A stretch of 64,000 nucleotides of DNA from contig NZ_CANSMR010000003.1 in NCBI RefSeq assembly GCF_947648125.1, positions 124,001-188,000 on the forward strand, read 5' to 3'. Positions within the stretch are counted from its first letter, which is position 1, and every line of letters starts with the position of its first letter. The notes under the pieces are model-generated. The model had not been told where the DNA came from. It was given only the letters and a program-made list of their open reading frames with translations, and did not search any database. Position numbers and translations under genes: made by a program. This stretch comes from an uncultured Bradyrhizobium sp. Lineage in GTDB: Bacteria > Pseudomonadota > Alphaproteobacteria > Rhizobiales > Xanthobacteraceae. Positions 37,504-46,139 of this stretch are shown one piece after another.

Positions 37504-39928
37504 CAACCGAACTGCCGGTGACACCGCAGCATCCCCGCGAGGCGGACACGAGCGGCCGGTCGAGCAACGTCTCCCGCCGTTCTGCCTCCCGCGCATGGTG
37601 TCGGTTGGCGCAGTGACCGGCACGTGGCTTGCGCTCGCCGGCCTGCTCGGCGGCTGCATGATGGACAAGGGCATCGACTTGCCTGGCCGCGACCAGGTGA
37701 CCGACCCGATCCGCGATGCCGACTTGCGGGCGCGCTGGAGCGGCCCGGTCGGCGGAACCTCCGCCGCCGCGACGACATCCGCGCGCACGCAGCCCATGGT
37801 GTTTCCCGGCGCCGATCAGGATCTCGCGCCGGCGCCCACGCCTACGCAACGAGACGCCGCCACAACGGCGACGACCCGCCTGGCGAACGCGGTCGACAGC
37901 GACGTCGTCACCGAGGGCGGCGGCATCGAGCTGAATTTTGACAATGCCGATATTCCGACGGTGGTGAAATCGGTGATCGGCGACAGCCTCGGAATGAACT
38001 ACATCGTCGACCCGCGGGTGCAGGGCGTGATTACGCTGGCCTCCGCGCAGCGGATTCCGCGCAAGGACGTGTTGCCGATCTTCGAAAGCGTGCTGCGCAT
38101 GTCGAACGCGGCGCTGCTGCGCGAAGACAATCTGATCCGCATCGTGCCGCTGCCGGAGGCCGCCGGTGCCGGCGTCTCGGTCGTCGGCGCGGGACAACCC
38201 GGCTATGGCGTCTCGATCGTACCATTGCGGTTTGTCTCTGCCGCCGCGATCGGCAAGACGGCGGAAAGCTTCCTGTCGCGACCCGGCGCCGTGCGCGTCG
38301 ATCAGGCCCGCAACGTGCTGCTGATCCAGGGCACCGCCTCCGAGCGGCAGGCGGCGCTCGGCGTCATCGGCACGCTCGATGTGGAGTGGCTGCGCAATCA
38401 GTCGGTCGGGCTCTATCCGCTGAAGTCGACCGCGCCCGAGACCATGATCCGCGAGCTCGAGAAAGTCTTCGACACCGCCGACGGCGGACAGGGACAGGGC
38501 GTGATCAAGTTTCAGCCGGTGTCGCGCATGAACGCGGTGCTGGCGGTGAGCAAGAACAGCAAGGTGCTGGAACGCGCCACCCAATGGGTGCGGCGGCTGG
38601 ACCGCTCCGACCCCACCGGCACCACGGTGCGGGTCTACAGCCTGCGCTTCGGCAATGCGCGCAGCATTGCCCGCATCCTCAACGAGATGTTCGTCGGCCG
38701 CAGCTCGCAATCGGCCGGTGACAGCCAAACCAGTCCGACCGCGCCCGGTCAGAGCGGAACGACATCGCGTATCGACTCACTCGGTGCCGGCACGCTCAGC
38801 AGCAGCAACAATCCAGCGACGCCAAACCAGGGCGGCACCGACAATTCCGGCACCGCCAATCGCAGCGGCGCGGCCCAGGTCGGATTCTCCGATCGCAAGG
38901 ACGACGACCAGGATACTGCGGGACCGGGCGGCGGCGGCACCGGGCTGGGCTCGCTTCCGCGCGGCGTCTTTCAGAATGTTCGTGTCACTGCCGACAAATC
39001 GACCAACGCGATCATGGTCTATTCCAACCAGGAAGATTATCTCGTGATCGAGCGGGCGATCGAGTCGCTGGATCGGCCGCGACTGCAAGTCGCCGTCGAT
39101 GCCATGGTCGCCGAGGTCACGCTCACCGACCAGCTGCAGTATGGCGTGCAGGCCTATCTGACCAGCGCCAACGCCGGCGCCGGCCCCGACAAGGGATCGG
39201 TGGGCCTGTTCGGCGCCGCGCAATCGGCCGCCCAGACCGCCCTGCTCGCGCGGGTGCTCCCCGGTTTCAACCTGCTGCTCGGCGCCGAAGCCAATCCCAA
39301 GTTCGTCCTCAACGCGCTGTCCACCCTGACCACGGTCAAAGTGCTGTCGGCGCCGTCGCTTGTGGTCGCCGACAACGAGCCGGCGATCCTCGAGGTCGGC
39401 GACCAGGTGCCGATCTCGACCGGCAGCACCGTCACCGGCCTCAATGTGGTCAGCAGTATCAGCCGGCAGAACACCGGCATCATCCTGAAGGTGCTGCCGC
39501 ATGTGCATCCGAACGGATCGATCGAGCTCGAGATCGAGCAGGAGGTCTCCAATGTCGTCAATCCGGGCGGCGCGAGCGCCCAGAACCTGACGCCCACCAT
39601 CTCGCAGCGGCGGATCCATTCGACGGTCGGCACCAGCAGCGGTCAGACCGTGCTGCTCGGCGGCCTCATCAAGGAGGACGACGAGCGCTCGGTCGCCGGA
39701 CTGCCCGGCCTCAGCCAGATCAAATATCTCGGCGACCTGCTCAGCCAGAAGAGCGACACCAAGCTCCGCTCCGAGATCATCGTGTTCGTCACGACGAAGC
39801 TGGTGCGCAACGGCCACGACGCCCAGGTGGTTGCCGAGGAATTCCGCGAGCGTCTCGACAGCATGCGACGCGCACCTTCGAGCTTCGATGCGCCGGGCGC
39901 GGCACCGCCGTCTGTCGCGCGCAAGTGA
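37493..39928 (+). CDS. gspD: Type II secretion system secretin GspD
   Basis: 811 residues. A lipobox (LAGLLGGC, Cys near residue 55) suggests a lipidated N-terminus without need of a separate pilotin; ATG 37595 is an alternative start just before that hydrophobic segment. N0/N1 domains (GIELNFDNADIPTVVKSV; IPRKDVLPIFESVLR), N2-N3 repeats (VYSLRFGNARSIARILNEMF; MVYSNQEDYLVIERAIESLD) with a long Ser/Gly/Asn linker between, then the secretin core (VLSAPSLVVADNEPAILEVG, QNTGIILKVLPHVHPNG, GQTVLLGGLIKEDD). It forms the outer-membrane channel. Translational overlap with the upstream phosphatase-like gene. Confidence 0.95.
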   Translation: MRIDNRTAGDTAASPRGGHERPVEQRLPPFCLPRMVSVGAVTGTWLALAGLLGGCMMDKGIDLPGRDQVTDPIRDADLRARWSGPVGGTSAAATTSARTQPMVFPGADQDLAPAPTPTQRDAATTATTRLANAVDSDVVTEGGGIELNFDNADIPTVVKSVIGDSLGMNYIVDPRVQGVITLASAQRIPRKDVLPIFESVLRMSNAALLREDNLIRIVPLPEAAGAGVSVVGAGQPGYGVSIVPLRFVSAAAIGKTAESFLSRPGAVRVDQARNVLLIQGTASERQAALGVIGTLDVEWLRNQSVGLYPLKSTAPETMIRELEKVFDTADGGQGQGVIKFQPVSRMNAVLAVSKNSKVLERATQWVRRLDRSDPTGTTVRVYSLRFGNARSIARILNEMFVGRSSQSAGDSQTSPTAPGQSGTTSRIDSLGAGTLSSSNNPATPNQGGTDNSGTANRSGAAQVGFSDRKDDDQDTAGPGGGGTGLGSLPRGVFQNVRVTADKSTNAIMVYSNQEDYLVIERAIESLDRPRLQVAVDAMVAEVTLTDQLQYGVQAYLTSANAGAGPDKGSVGLFGAAQSAAQTALLARVLPGFNLLLGAEANPKFVLNALSTLTTVKVLSAPSLVVADNEPAILEVGDQVPISTGSTVTGLNVVSSISRQNTGIILKVLPHVHPNGSIELEIEQEVSNVVNPGGASAQNLTPTISQRRIHSTVGTSSGQTVLLGGLIKEDDERSVAGLPGLSQIKYLGDLLSQKSDTKLRSEIIVFVTTKLVRNGHDAQVVAEEFRERLDSMRRAPSSFDAPGAAPPSVARK

Positions 39929-39942
39929 GACCGAGGCCGCCG

Positions 39943-40680
39943 ATGGCGATGGTGTCATCCATGCTGCGGGTCCTGGGAGCAGCCATCTTCAGCACGGCCG
40001 CGACCGCCGCCGAGCTGAGCAGCGTCACTCTCAAGGGTGACATCACCATCATCGCGCTCAGCGGCGACGTCGCCCAAGGCGACACGGAGACTGCGGAAGC
40101 ACTGATCACGGCGGCCAATGACGGCAACCGCCTGATCTCGGCGGTGCGGCTCGATTCACCTGGCGGCAGCCTCGCCGAGGCGGTCAAGCTCGCCGGCCTG
40201 ATCCGCAGGGCGAAGCTGCCGACCATCGTCGCGGCTGGATCGCGCTGCGCATCGGCCTGCTTCATCGTGTTCGCGGCGGGAAACGAGAAATTCGCCAGCT
40301 ATGAGGCCGCGATCGGCGTCCACGGCGTGTCCGATAAATTCGGCCACGAGACTGCGCAAACCGAAGAGGCGACCATCGCCATGGCGCGCATCGCAAGCGG
40401 GTTCGGCGTGCCGCCGCGCATCGTCGGACAGATGCTGGCGACGCACGCCCACGAGATCGCGTGGCTGACGCCCGACGATCTGCGCGCCATGGGCGCCATC
40501 ATGACCGATCGGCCCGGACACCACACCCCGCCGCCGCCAACATCGCCTGACGATCGTTGGCTTGCCGGGCTCGATCATCAACCGGACGACGGAACAACGA
40601 GATCGCAAGGGGCCGATCAGCGCGCGAGAGAGGCCGCGGGCAAGCCCGGCCAGCACGGGTTGCCCTTGCAGAAGAGGTAA
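39943..40680 (+). CDS. Exported ClpP-fold serine-protease-like protein
   Basis: About 245 residues with a signal peptide (MLRVLGAAIFSTAATAAEL). A ClpP/crotonase fold is indicated by VRLDSPGGSLAEAVKLAGL (oxyanion strand), GSRCASACFIVFAAG (candidate nucleophile Ser within CASAC) and IGVHGVS (His). Proteins of this COG3904-like type are common in Bradyrhizobium and their substrates are unknown. The start is ambiguous: GTG 39925 overlaps the gspD stop and ATG 39943 is preceded by GACCGAGG. The C-terminal 60 residues are Pro/His-rich and disordered. It probably belongs to the gspD transcript. Confidence 0.75.
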   Translation: MAMVSSMLRVLGAAIFSTAATAAELSSVTLKGDITIIALSGDVAQGDTETAEALITAANDGNRLISAVRLDSPGGSLAEAVKLAGLIRRAKLPTIVAAGSRCASACFIVFAAGNEKFASYEAAIGVHGVSDKFGHETAQTEEATIAMARIASGFGVPPRIVGQMLATHAHEIAWLTPDDLRAMGAIMTDRPGHHTPPPPTSPDDRWLAGLDHQPDDGTTRSQGADQRAREAAGKPGQHGLPLQKR

Positions 40681-40818
40681 GGCGGTTTCCGCGCAAGAGT
40701 TCGTCGAGCGCGCCGACATGGCGTGCATCGAGACCGGATTGCGCCCGCTTCTCGGCCTCCCGATCGCGATCATCACAGCGCTCTCGCTCACGAGGCTCAC
40801 TCGTGATCGCAGGCAGCG

Positions 40819-41313
40819 TCATTGCTCGTTGCTCGCGGCGCTGGTTAGCTTGTCCAACGAGATGTCTCCGGCAGTCCCGCTGCCTCCCTCCTGGCCATCG
40901 GAGCCATAGGAGAGGATATCGTAGGCATCATGTTCGCCGGGCGCCCGATAGATATAGGGATGACTCCATGGGTCATTTGGAACCATGCCGCCCTTCAGGT
41001 AAGGACCGTTCCAGTTGGCAGCGCCTGACGTCCGCTGCACCAGCGCCGTGAGCCCCTCCGCAGTCGACGGATAGCGGCCGGTATCGAGCTGGAACAGGTC
41101 GAGCGCGCTCGCAAAACTCCGCATCTGGATCTTGGCAGCCTTGACCTTCGATTCACTCAGGTAACTCAGCACGCGTGGGCCGACCAATCCCATGATCAAG
41201 CCGATGATGGCGATGACGACCAGCATCTCGACAAGCGTGAATCCCCGCTCGCCTTTCCGCGTACTGTCTCGGTCGATACGCCCGGAAGTAAGGACAGGTT
41301 TTTGCTTCGACAT
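40819..41313 (-). CDS. gspG: Type II secretion major pseudopilin GspG
   Basis: 164 residues from ATG 41313. The prepilin cleavage site GERG/FTLVEMLVVIAIIGLI carries Glu at +5, followed by the GspG core (RVLSYLSESKVKAAKIQMRSF, LDLFQLDTGRYPSTAEGLTAL, NGPYLKGGMVPNDPWSHPYIY, YDILSYGSDGQEGGSG), which also supplies the calcium-site loop. It forms the pseudopilus shaft after processing by a prepilin peptidase not encoded here. Unlike the other gsp genes it is on the minus strand, directly after the PstS-like 2 gene, which suggests a shared transcript. Confidence 0.95.
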   Translation of the reverse strand: MSKQKPVLTSGRIDRDSTRKGERGFTLVEMLVVIAIIGLIMGLVGPRVLSYLSESKVKAAKIQMRSFASALDLFQLDTGRYPSTAEGLTALVQRTSGAANWNGPYLKGGMVPNDPWSHPYIYRAPGEHDAYDILSYGSDGQEGGSGTAGDISLDKLTSAASNEQ

Positions 41314-41381
41314 CGCTGTTCGTCCAATGAGCTGCAAGGCGGAGGTCCGCCAGCAGACTTGTCGACGCTCCGTGAATAGTT

Positions 41382-41407
41382 CCGGGCGCCTCGATCGAGG
41401 CGCCCGG
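41382..41407 (-). terminator. Intercistronic hairpin between the PstS-like 2 gene and gspG
   Basis: CCGGGCGCCTCGA and TCGAGGCGCCCGG are exact inverted halves (26 bp). There is no T-tract on the minus strand, so it looks more like an attenuator or RNA-stabilising element than a full terminator. Confidence 0.6.
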
Positions 41408-41469
41408 TCGTGTGCTTGACGCGATCTGGTACGGCGCAATCGGAATTGCGCCGTCCGCAATGCGTCGAC

Positions 41470-43401
41470 TTACTTGGCGCCGCCGCTGGCGCCGTTGGCG
41501 ACGTTCAGGCAGCCGTTCGCTTGCGTGGCGGCCGCGGCGGAGATGGCGGTCGTCAGGCTGCCCCAGTACTGCTTCTTGATGTTCTGGGCATAATTGACCG
41601 GGACCAGGTGGAAGCCTGCGTTCTGGACCACCGCCGAGACATCCGGATCAAAGTTGCCATCGCCGGAATCGGCGCCGGCAATGTACGTCGTCAGGAAGTT
41701 GACGAGGTTGGTGACGCGGTTGGAGTCGGCCTGGACGTTGTAGCAGCTATACAGGTCGAGGAAGGTGGTGCCGCTGAGCGGATAGGCGTTCAGCTTGTTC
41801 GTGAGCGGCAGCACCGGCAGGCCGGTCACGGTCACACCGGACTGGGTGACGGCGCCGAACACGTTGGCATAGATGTTGTAGTCGTTCCAGGTCCAGGTCG
41901 TGGACGGCGTCTTGAGCCGGGTGTCACTCCACGCGGCGGCGGCGCCATCCGGCGTCGGTGCAATGAACGTCAAGTTCGCCGGACGAGTAGCCGGCGGGGT
42001 CACAGAGTTGTTCGGAACGTAGGTCCCCGCGCCGCGGAGCTGCTCGTTCTGCAGCGCTGCCGAGAGCGGCGCGGCGATGGTCCCAACCTGGGTGGTGTAG
42101 GGCTGGGTGAAGTCGGCGCTGACATATCCGATGCGGCCTGCATTGCCACTGCTGATGCTGATCGCCGATGCCACGCCACCGCTGCCGGTCGCGGGGACCC
42201 AGGCGTTTGTCGCCGTCGTGTTGTTCCAGCCTCCCGCGCCGCGGACAGCGTTGATACGGGTGATCAGGTTGGAGAAGGACGTGCTCGGCAGGGTCGTGGT
42301 GTTGAAGATCGAGGTGTAGCCGAACGCGCCGGTGGAATCGAGCAGCGGGCAGACCGCCTTGAGATAGTTGGTCAGGATGAAGCTCGTGCCGCTGCCATCG
42401 CCGCGGTACACGATCTTGATCGGCAGCGACGAGCTCGAATAGGCCTGCAGCGTGCCCCCGCTGTTGGCGTTGGCGTAATTGAAAGCCGCGAGCTGCTGCG
42501 TACCGGTCTTGTCCAGGTAGGGGATCTTGTTGGCGGTGACATCGTTCCAGTCGGTGACCAGACCGGTGAAGATCGCGCACAGCTGCCCCGTGGTGAGCTG
42601 GATGGCGGCGCCCTGGTGGGCTTGGGTGCCGGGCGTGGTGCCCGCGCCCGCGACTGACGAGTTCACCGTCATCGTGCTGGTGTTGACGCCGATCGCGACG
42701 TTGACCTCGAAAGCCGGGATCTGGATCGGATTGCCGTAGGCCGTGGTGTTGTAGGCAACCGACGCCGTCGAGGTGCTGTTCAGCGTGATCTGGGTCAGCG
42801 CGCCGCCGGTGGTGGTCCAACCCTGCGTCGGGTTGAAGCTGACGGACGACGTCGTGAGCGCCGCCAGGGTGCTGGCGAGCGGGGAGTCCGACAGGCCGAT
42901 ATCGACGCGCGGATAGGGATAGCTGCCGAACTTGGTCGCCGGGCTTCCCGGATTGGCAAGGTCGATCGTCGCGGGCTGGTTCGCCGGCAGCGGCGTGGCG
43001 ATCGAGATGTTGGCCGACGCGCTCGGCGTGACCGTGCCGTTGTACCACTGCTGCGGATTGTTGGTGATGAAGCCGCGCACGCCGTTGCCGCTGCCGACAC
43101 CGGCATACATGCCTTGCACCGGCACGCTCACCAGCGTGCAGGTGGTCGGCAATTTGCCTCGGGCCGGGAAGCTGGAGTCGAACGCGAAACCGTCGGGATA
43201 GGCGGTGCCGGAACCGACAATGCCGCCCATGTAACAGTCGAAGATCTGCCGGAAGGCTTCCGAGGCGAGCGTGCTGCCGCCCGCGTAAATGCCGGCTGTG
43301 GCGGTGGAAGCCTGCGCGTTCGCGGGCGTGATGGTCGAGGACGCGAGCAGGGCGAGCACCGAGGCGGTGCCGAGCATGTATCTGGACGATTGCATTTTCA
43401 T
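41470..43401 (-). CDS. Large PstS-like phosphate-binding-type exoprotein 2
   Basis: 643 residues with a signal peptide (cleavage near ANAQAS, residue 32). It is a clear paralogue of the protein at 17617-19590 (GIYAGGSTLASEAFRQIFDCY; RIGYVSADFTQPY; same cysteine pattern). Here the oxyanion loop keeps the PstS consensus, R333-G-D-G-S337-G-T339, followed by SFILTNYL, so anion binding is likely intact. It lacks pstCAB neighbours and sits 156 bp upstream of gspG on the same strand, tying it to type II secretion. By analogy with DING/LapA-type proteins of Pseudomonas it might be a secreted phosphate-binding protein or phosphatase. Confidence 0.83.
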   Translation of the reverse strand: MKMQSSRYMLGTASVLALLASSTITPANAQASTATAGIYAGGSTLASEAFRQIFDCYMGGIVGSGTAYPDGFAFDSSFPARGKLPTTCTLVSVPVQGMYAGVGSGNGVRGFITNNPQQWYNGTVTPSASANISIATPLPANQPATIDLANPGSPATKFGSYPYPRVDIGLSDSPLASTLAALTTSSVSFNPTQGWTTTGGALTQITLNSTSTASVAYNTTAYGNPIQIPAFEVNVAIGVNTSTMTVNSSVAGAGTTPGTQAHQGAAIQLTTGQLCAIFTGLVTDWNDVTANKIPYLDKTGTQQLAAFNYANANSGGTLQAYSSSSLPIKIVYRGDGSGTSFILTNYLKAVCPLLDSTGAFGYTSIFNTTTLPSTSFSNLITRINAVRGAGGWNNTTATNAWVPATGSGGVASAISISSGNAGRIGYVSADFTQPYTTQVGTIAAPLSAALQNEQLRGAGTYVPNNSVTPPATRPANLTFIAPTPDGAAAAWSDTRLKTPSTTWTWNDYNIYANVFGAVTQSGVTVTGLPVLPLTNKLNAYPLSGTTFLDLYSCYNVQADSNRVTNLVNFLTTYIAGADSGDGNFDPDVSAVVQNAGFHLVPVNYAQNIKKQYWGSLTTAISAAAATQANGCLNVANGASGGAK

Positions 43402-43771
43402 TGCGCTGTTCCTGTGGGGTTGATCACCACCGGCACATCGTCATCGCGTCGTCATCAGAGCGCAAAGTAATCTTCAAACAAGATGAAGTTTATTTTGCCA
43501 CTCAACCAAGATTTGTTAGAACAAATCTACGATCGAGAAAGTATCTCTGCCGTCGACGTCATGTCTCCGTCGCCGATGATTGACTTCACGTCTGATAGAC
43601 AATTCGACGATCGGCTTCGCGCAGGGATTATTTTCGATCAGTGTCCGAAAAACATCTTGGCAATACCACATCGGGTGCTCTATGGACTCCCCCGTCCGGC
43701 GGATCGCCGTCTGATCGCAAACTATCTACAGAGCAATCTCTGCGGGCTTTCATTCAAGCGAGGCCTCCCAC
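43402..43771. other. Divergent promoter region between the PstS-like 2 and SPINDLY-like genes
   Basis: About 370 bp, noticeably AT-richer than its surroundings (43460-43660), consistent with promoters in both directions. AGGA before 43401 is the RBS of the PstS-like gene. No gene is apparent; a direct repeat TCGTCAT-CGCG-TCGTCAT lies at 43438-43455. Confidence 0.5.
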
Positions 43772-45958
43772 ATGGAAGACAACTCGAGCGGACGTCTTGC
43801 GATTCGTGTGGGGCATGGCGGCCATGCAATTTTGGCGCGCCCGCTGACAAACTATCCATCAACCGACCTGAAGCGGGCGCAAGCTCTGCATCAAGAGGGC
43901 GTGGCGCACGCACGACAGGACCGCTGGCGCCAGGCACTGCGCGCATTCAACGAAGCCGCGCGGCTCGCGCCCGACCAGTCCGGCTTCAATTATTGCAAGG
44001 GCGTTGCGCTGTGCCGGTTCGATCGTTTCGATGACGCGCGCGAGGCATTCGCCGCGGAACTCAGGGTGACGCCGACGCATGCGCCGGCGCTTGCCGAGAT
44101 CGGCACCTGCCTTGCCCGCACCGGACGCACCCGGGACGGCATTCCCTATCTCCAGGATGGGCTGCGCCTGCTGCCGAAGATGCCGCTCGCGCAATACAGT
44201 CTCGGTCTGGCGCTCCTCACCGAGAACCGGCGCAGCGAGGCGCTCGCGGCGCTGGACAAGGCGATCGAGCTCGATGCCGGATATGGCGAAGCCTACCGTA
44301 CCCGCGGCCTCGCCTATGTGATGGATGGACAGTTCGACAAGGCGGTCGACGATCTCCGCGCCGCCTCAACGATCGACAGCGACAACTACAAGGCGATCAT
44401 CGAGCTCGGCATGAACTTCGGTATCGCCGCGCGCGACCAGCAGGCGGCGCGGCTGTTCGAGATCGCCGCCGAGAGCGCGCCGACCGTCGCGCTGCCGCAG
44501 TATCTCTATGGTCACTTCCTGATCAATCATCGCGCGTTCGAGCGCGGGCTCTCTTATGTCGATCGCGCGCTCGCAATCGATCCGCTGCAGGCGGAGCATC
44601 ATGTCGGCCGCGGCTTCGGATTGCTCGGACAGGGGCGCATCGAGGAGGCCGTCGCGGCCTATCGGCGCGCAGGCGAGCTCGATCCCGGGAGCGCCGGCAT
44701 CGCCGGAACCCTGCTGTTCGCACTTCAGCACAAACCGGGCGTGACCCGCGACGAGCTGCTGCGCGAGCACAGGCGATGGGCGATGCTCTACCGGCCGAGC
44801 GCGCCGCTCAGTCGTCTTGCATTCGCCAACGCGCCGGATCCGGCACGCAGGCCGCGGCTCGGCCTGGTGTCGGCGGACCTGCATCGCCATGCGGTCTCGT
44901 TTCTCGTCCTGCGCGCCTTCGAGGCGCTCGTCGCACTCGGCTACGAGATCTTCTGCTACAAGACCGACAGCAAGCGGCAAGACGACGACTTCAGCGAACG
45001 CTACAAGGAAATCTCGCTCTGCTGGCGCGACGTATCCGGAATGGACGACCCGGCGCTGGGACGGCAGATTGCCGAGGACCGTATCGACGTCCTGTTCGAT
45101 CTTGCCGGCCACACCGCCGGCAACCGCCTCTCGCTGTTCGCAATGCGCGCGGCGCCGATCCAGCTCAGCTGGGCCGGCTATGTCGGCACGGTCGGGCTCG
45201 ATACCTATGACGGTCTGATCGCCGATCCGGTGGAGATTCCGCCGGCGCATGACGCGAGCTATATCGAGCGCCCGATCCGCCTGCCCGACTGCTATGTCTG
45301 CTATCACCCGCCGGCGAAAGCCCCTGAGGTGCCGCCGCTGCCGAGCTTGAGCGGTGGCCGCTTCACGTTCGGCTGCTTCAATCGTCCGGCCAAGCTCAAC
45401 AGCGAGCTTGGCAAGGCTTGGGCGCGCATTCTCGCGCAAGTACCGGACTCGCGCATCCTGATGGTTTATGGCGGCCTCGGCGAGACCAGCACGCGCGACG
45501 CGGTCTACAACGTGCTCGGCCAGGGCGGCGTTCCACGCGAGCGGGTCGAATTGGTCGGCGAAACCGAGCAGGACAAGCTGCTGGTGGCCTATGGCGAGGT
45601 CGATGTCGCGCTCGATCCGTTTCCCTATTCTGCCGGCGTCACGACGCTCGAGGCGATGTGGATGGGCGTTCCGACCGTGACTTTCGTCGGCGATACCTTC
45701 GCCGGCCGTCACTCGGCGGCGCACCTGACCGCAGCGGGACTGGGCAGCTTCTGCGCACACAGCATCGACGACTACGTCGCGATGGCAGTTGGCTGGACGC
45801 AGCGGCGCGATGAACTCGCCGAGTTGCGCCGCACCTTGCGCGAACGCGTCGCCGCCTCGCCGCTCTGCGACGCCCCGCGTTTCGCCGACAATCTCTCGCG
45901 CGAATTGATGAAGCTCTGGGCGGAGTGGTGCGAGGTCCGTATCAACGCGGCGGCCTAG
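43772..45958 (+). CDS. TPR-containing O-GlcNAc-transferase/SPINDLY-like glycosyltransferase (GT41 type)
   Basis: 728 residues. About seven TPR units (residues 30-300; e.g. ALHQEGVAHARQDRWRQALR) are followed by a GT41-like catalytic region: RLGLVSADLHRHAVSFLV (His-containing start), DVLFDLAGHTAGNRLSLF, IQLSWAGYVGTVGL, FTFGCFNRPAKLN and LDPFPYSAGVTTLEAMWMG (UDP-sugar binding end). It is a cytoplasmic enzyme that transfers a sugar to Ser/Thr or Asn of proteins. It lies inside the type II secretion cluster beside a large exoprotein locus, so secreted proteins are the obvious candidate acceptors. Confidence 0.9.
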   Translation: MEDNSSGRLAIRVGHGGHAILARPLTNYPSTDLKRAQALHQEGVAHARQDRWRQALRAFNEAARLAPDQSGFNYCKGVALCRFDRFDDAREAFAAELRVTPTHAPALAEIGTCLARTGRTRDGIPYLQDGLRLLPKMPLAQYSLGLALLTENRRSEALAALDKAIELDAGYGEAYRTRGLAYVMDGQFDKAVDDLRAASTIDSDNYKAIIELGMNFGIAARDQQAARLFEIAAESAPTVALPQYLYGHFLINHRAFERGLSYVDRALAIDPLQAEHHVGRGFGLLGQGRIEEAVAAYRRAGELDPGSAGIAGTLLFALQHKPGVTRDELLREHRRWAMLYRPSAPLSRLAFANAPDPARRPRLGLVSADLHRHAVSFLVLRAFEALVALGYEIFCYKTDSKRQDDDFSERYKEISLCWRDVSGMDDPALGRQIAEDRIDVLFDLAGHTAGNRLSLFAMRAAPIQLSWAGYVGTVGLDTYDGLIADPVEIPPAHDASYIERPIRLPDCYVCYHPPAKAPEVPPLPSLSGGRFTFGCFNRPAKLNSELGKAWARILAQVPDSRILMVYGGLGETSTRDAVYNVLGQGGVPRERVELVGETEQDKLLVAYGEVDVALDPFPYSAGVTTLEAMWMGVPTVTFVGDTFAGRHSAAHLTAAGLGSFCAHSIDDYVAMAVGWTQRRDELAELRRTLRERVAASPLCDAPRFADNLSRELMKLWAEWCEVRINAAA

Positions 45959-46006
45959 AGCATGATCCGGAAAAGTGTGTAGCGGTTTTCCGAAAAGATC
46001 ATGCTC
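45958..46006. repeat. Bradyrhizobium-type short palindromic repeat
   Basis: GAGCATGATC and GATCATGCTC are perfect inverted ends, with CCGGAAAA/TTTTCCG as an inner stem. I recognise the pattern as a common dispersed Bradyrhizobium intergenic element. It begins on the last base of the glycosyltransferase stop codon and may act as its transcript end. Confidence 0.85.
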
Positions 46007-46018
46007 AAAACAAAGAAA

Positions 46019-46059
46019 TAGAGCGGGATGATGATTCGAAGAAAAGGCATCTCGCTCTA
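46019..46059. repeat. Second Bradyrhizobium-type palindromic repeat
   Basis: TAGAGCGGGATG and CATCTCGCTCTA are inverted with one mismatch. It lies 13 bp after the first palindrome, upstream of the next gene; such pairs are frequent between Bradyrhizobium genes. Confidence 0.7.
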
Positions 46060-46139
46060 ATCGCAGGCGAAGCGGACAAAGGTGCGGTCTTCCGCGGGTA
46101 TCGCGAAGGAGACGCAGGTCGACCGTAAGGAGTGCGTCG

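Noticed and set aside
43438-43455. TCGTCAT-CGCG-TCGTCAT direct repeat resembling a Pho box (7-4-7 spacing)
   Set aside because: Only 5 of 7 bases per half match the CTGTCAT consensus, it lies in the wrong orientation for the adjacent PstS-like gene, and no similar copy was found upstream of 17617 or 35356. A matrix scan for PhoB sites would decide.
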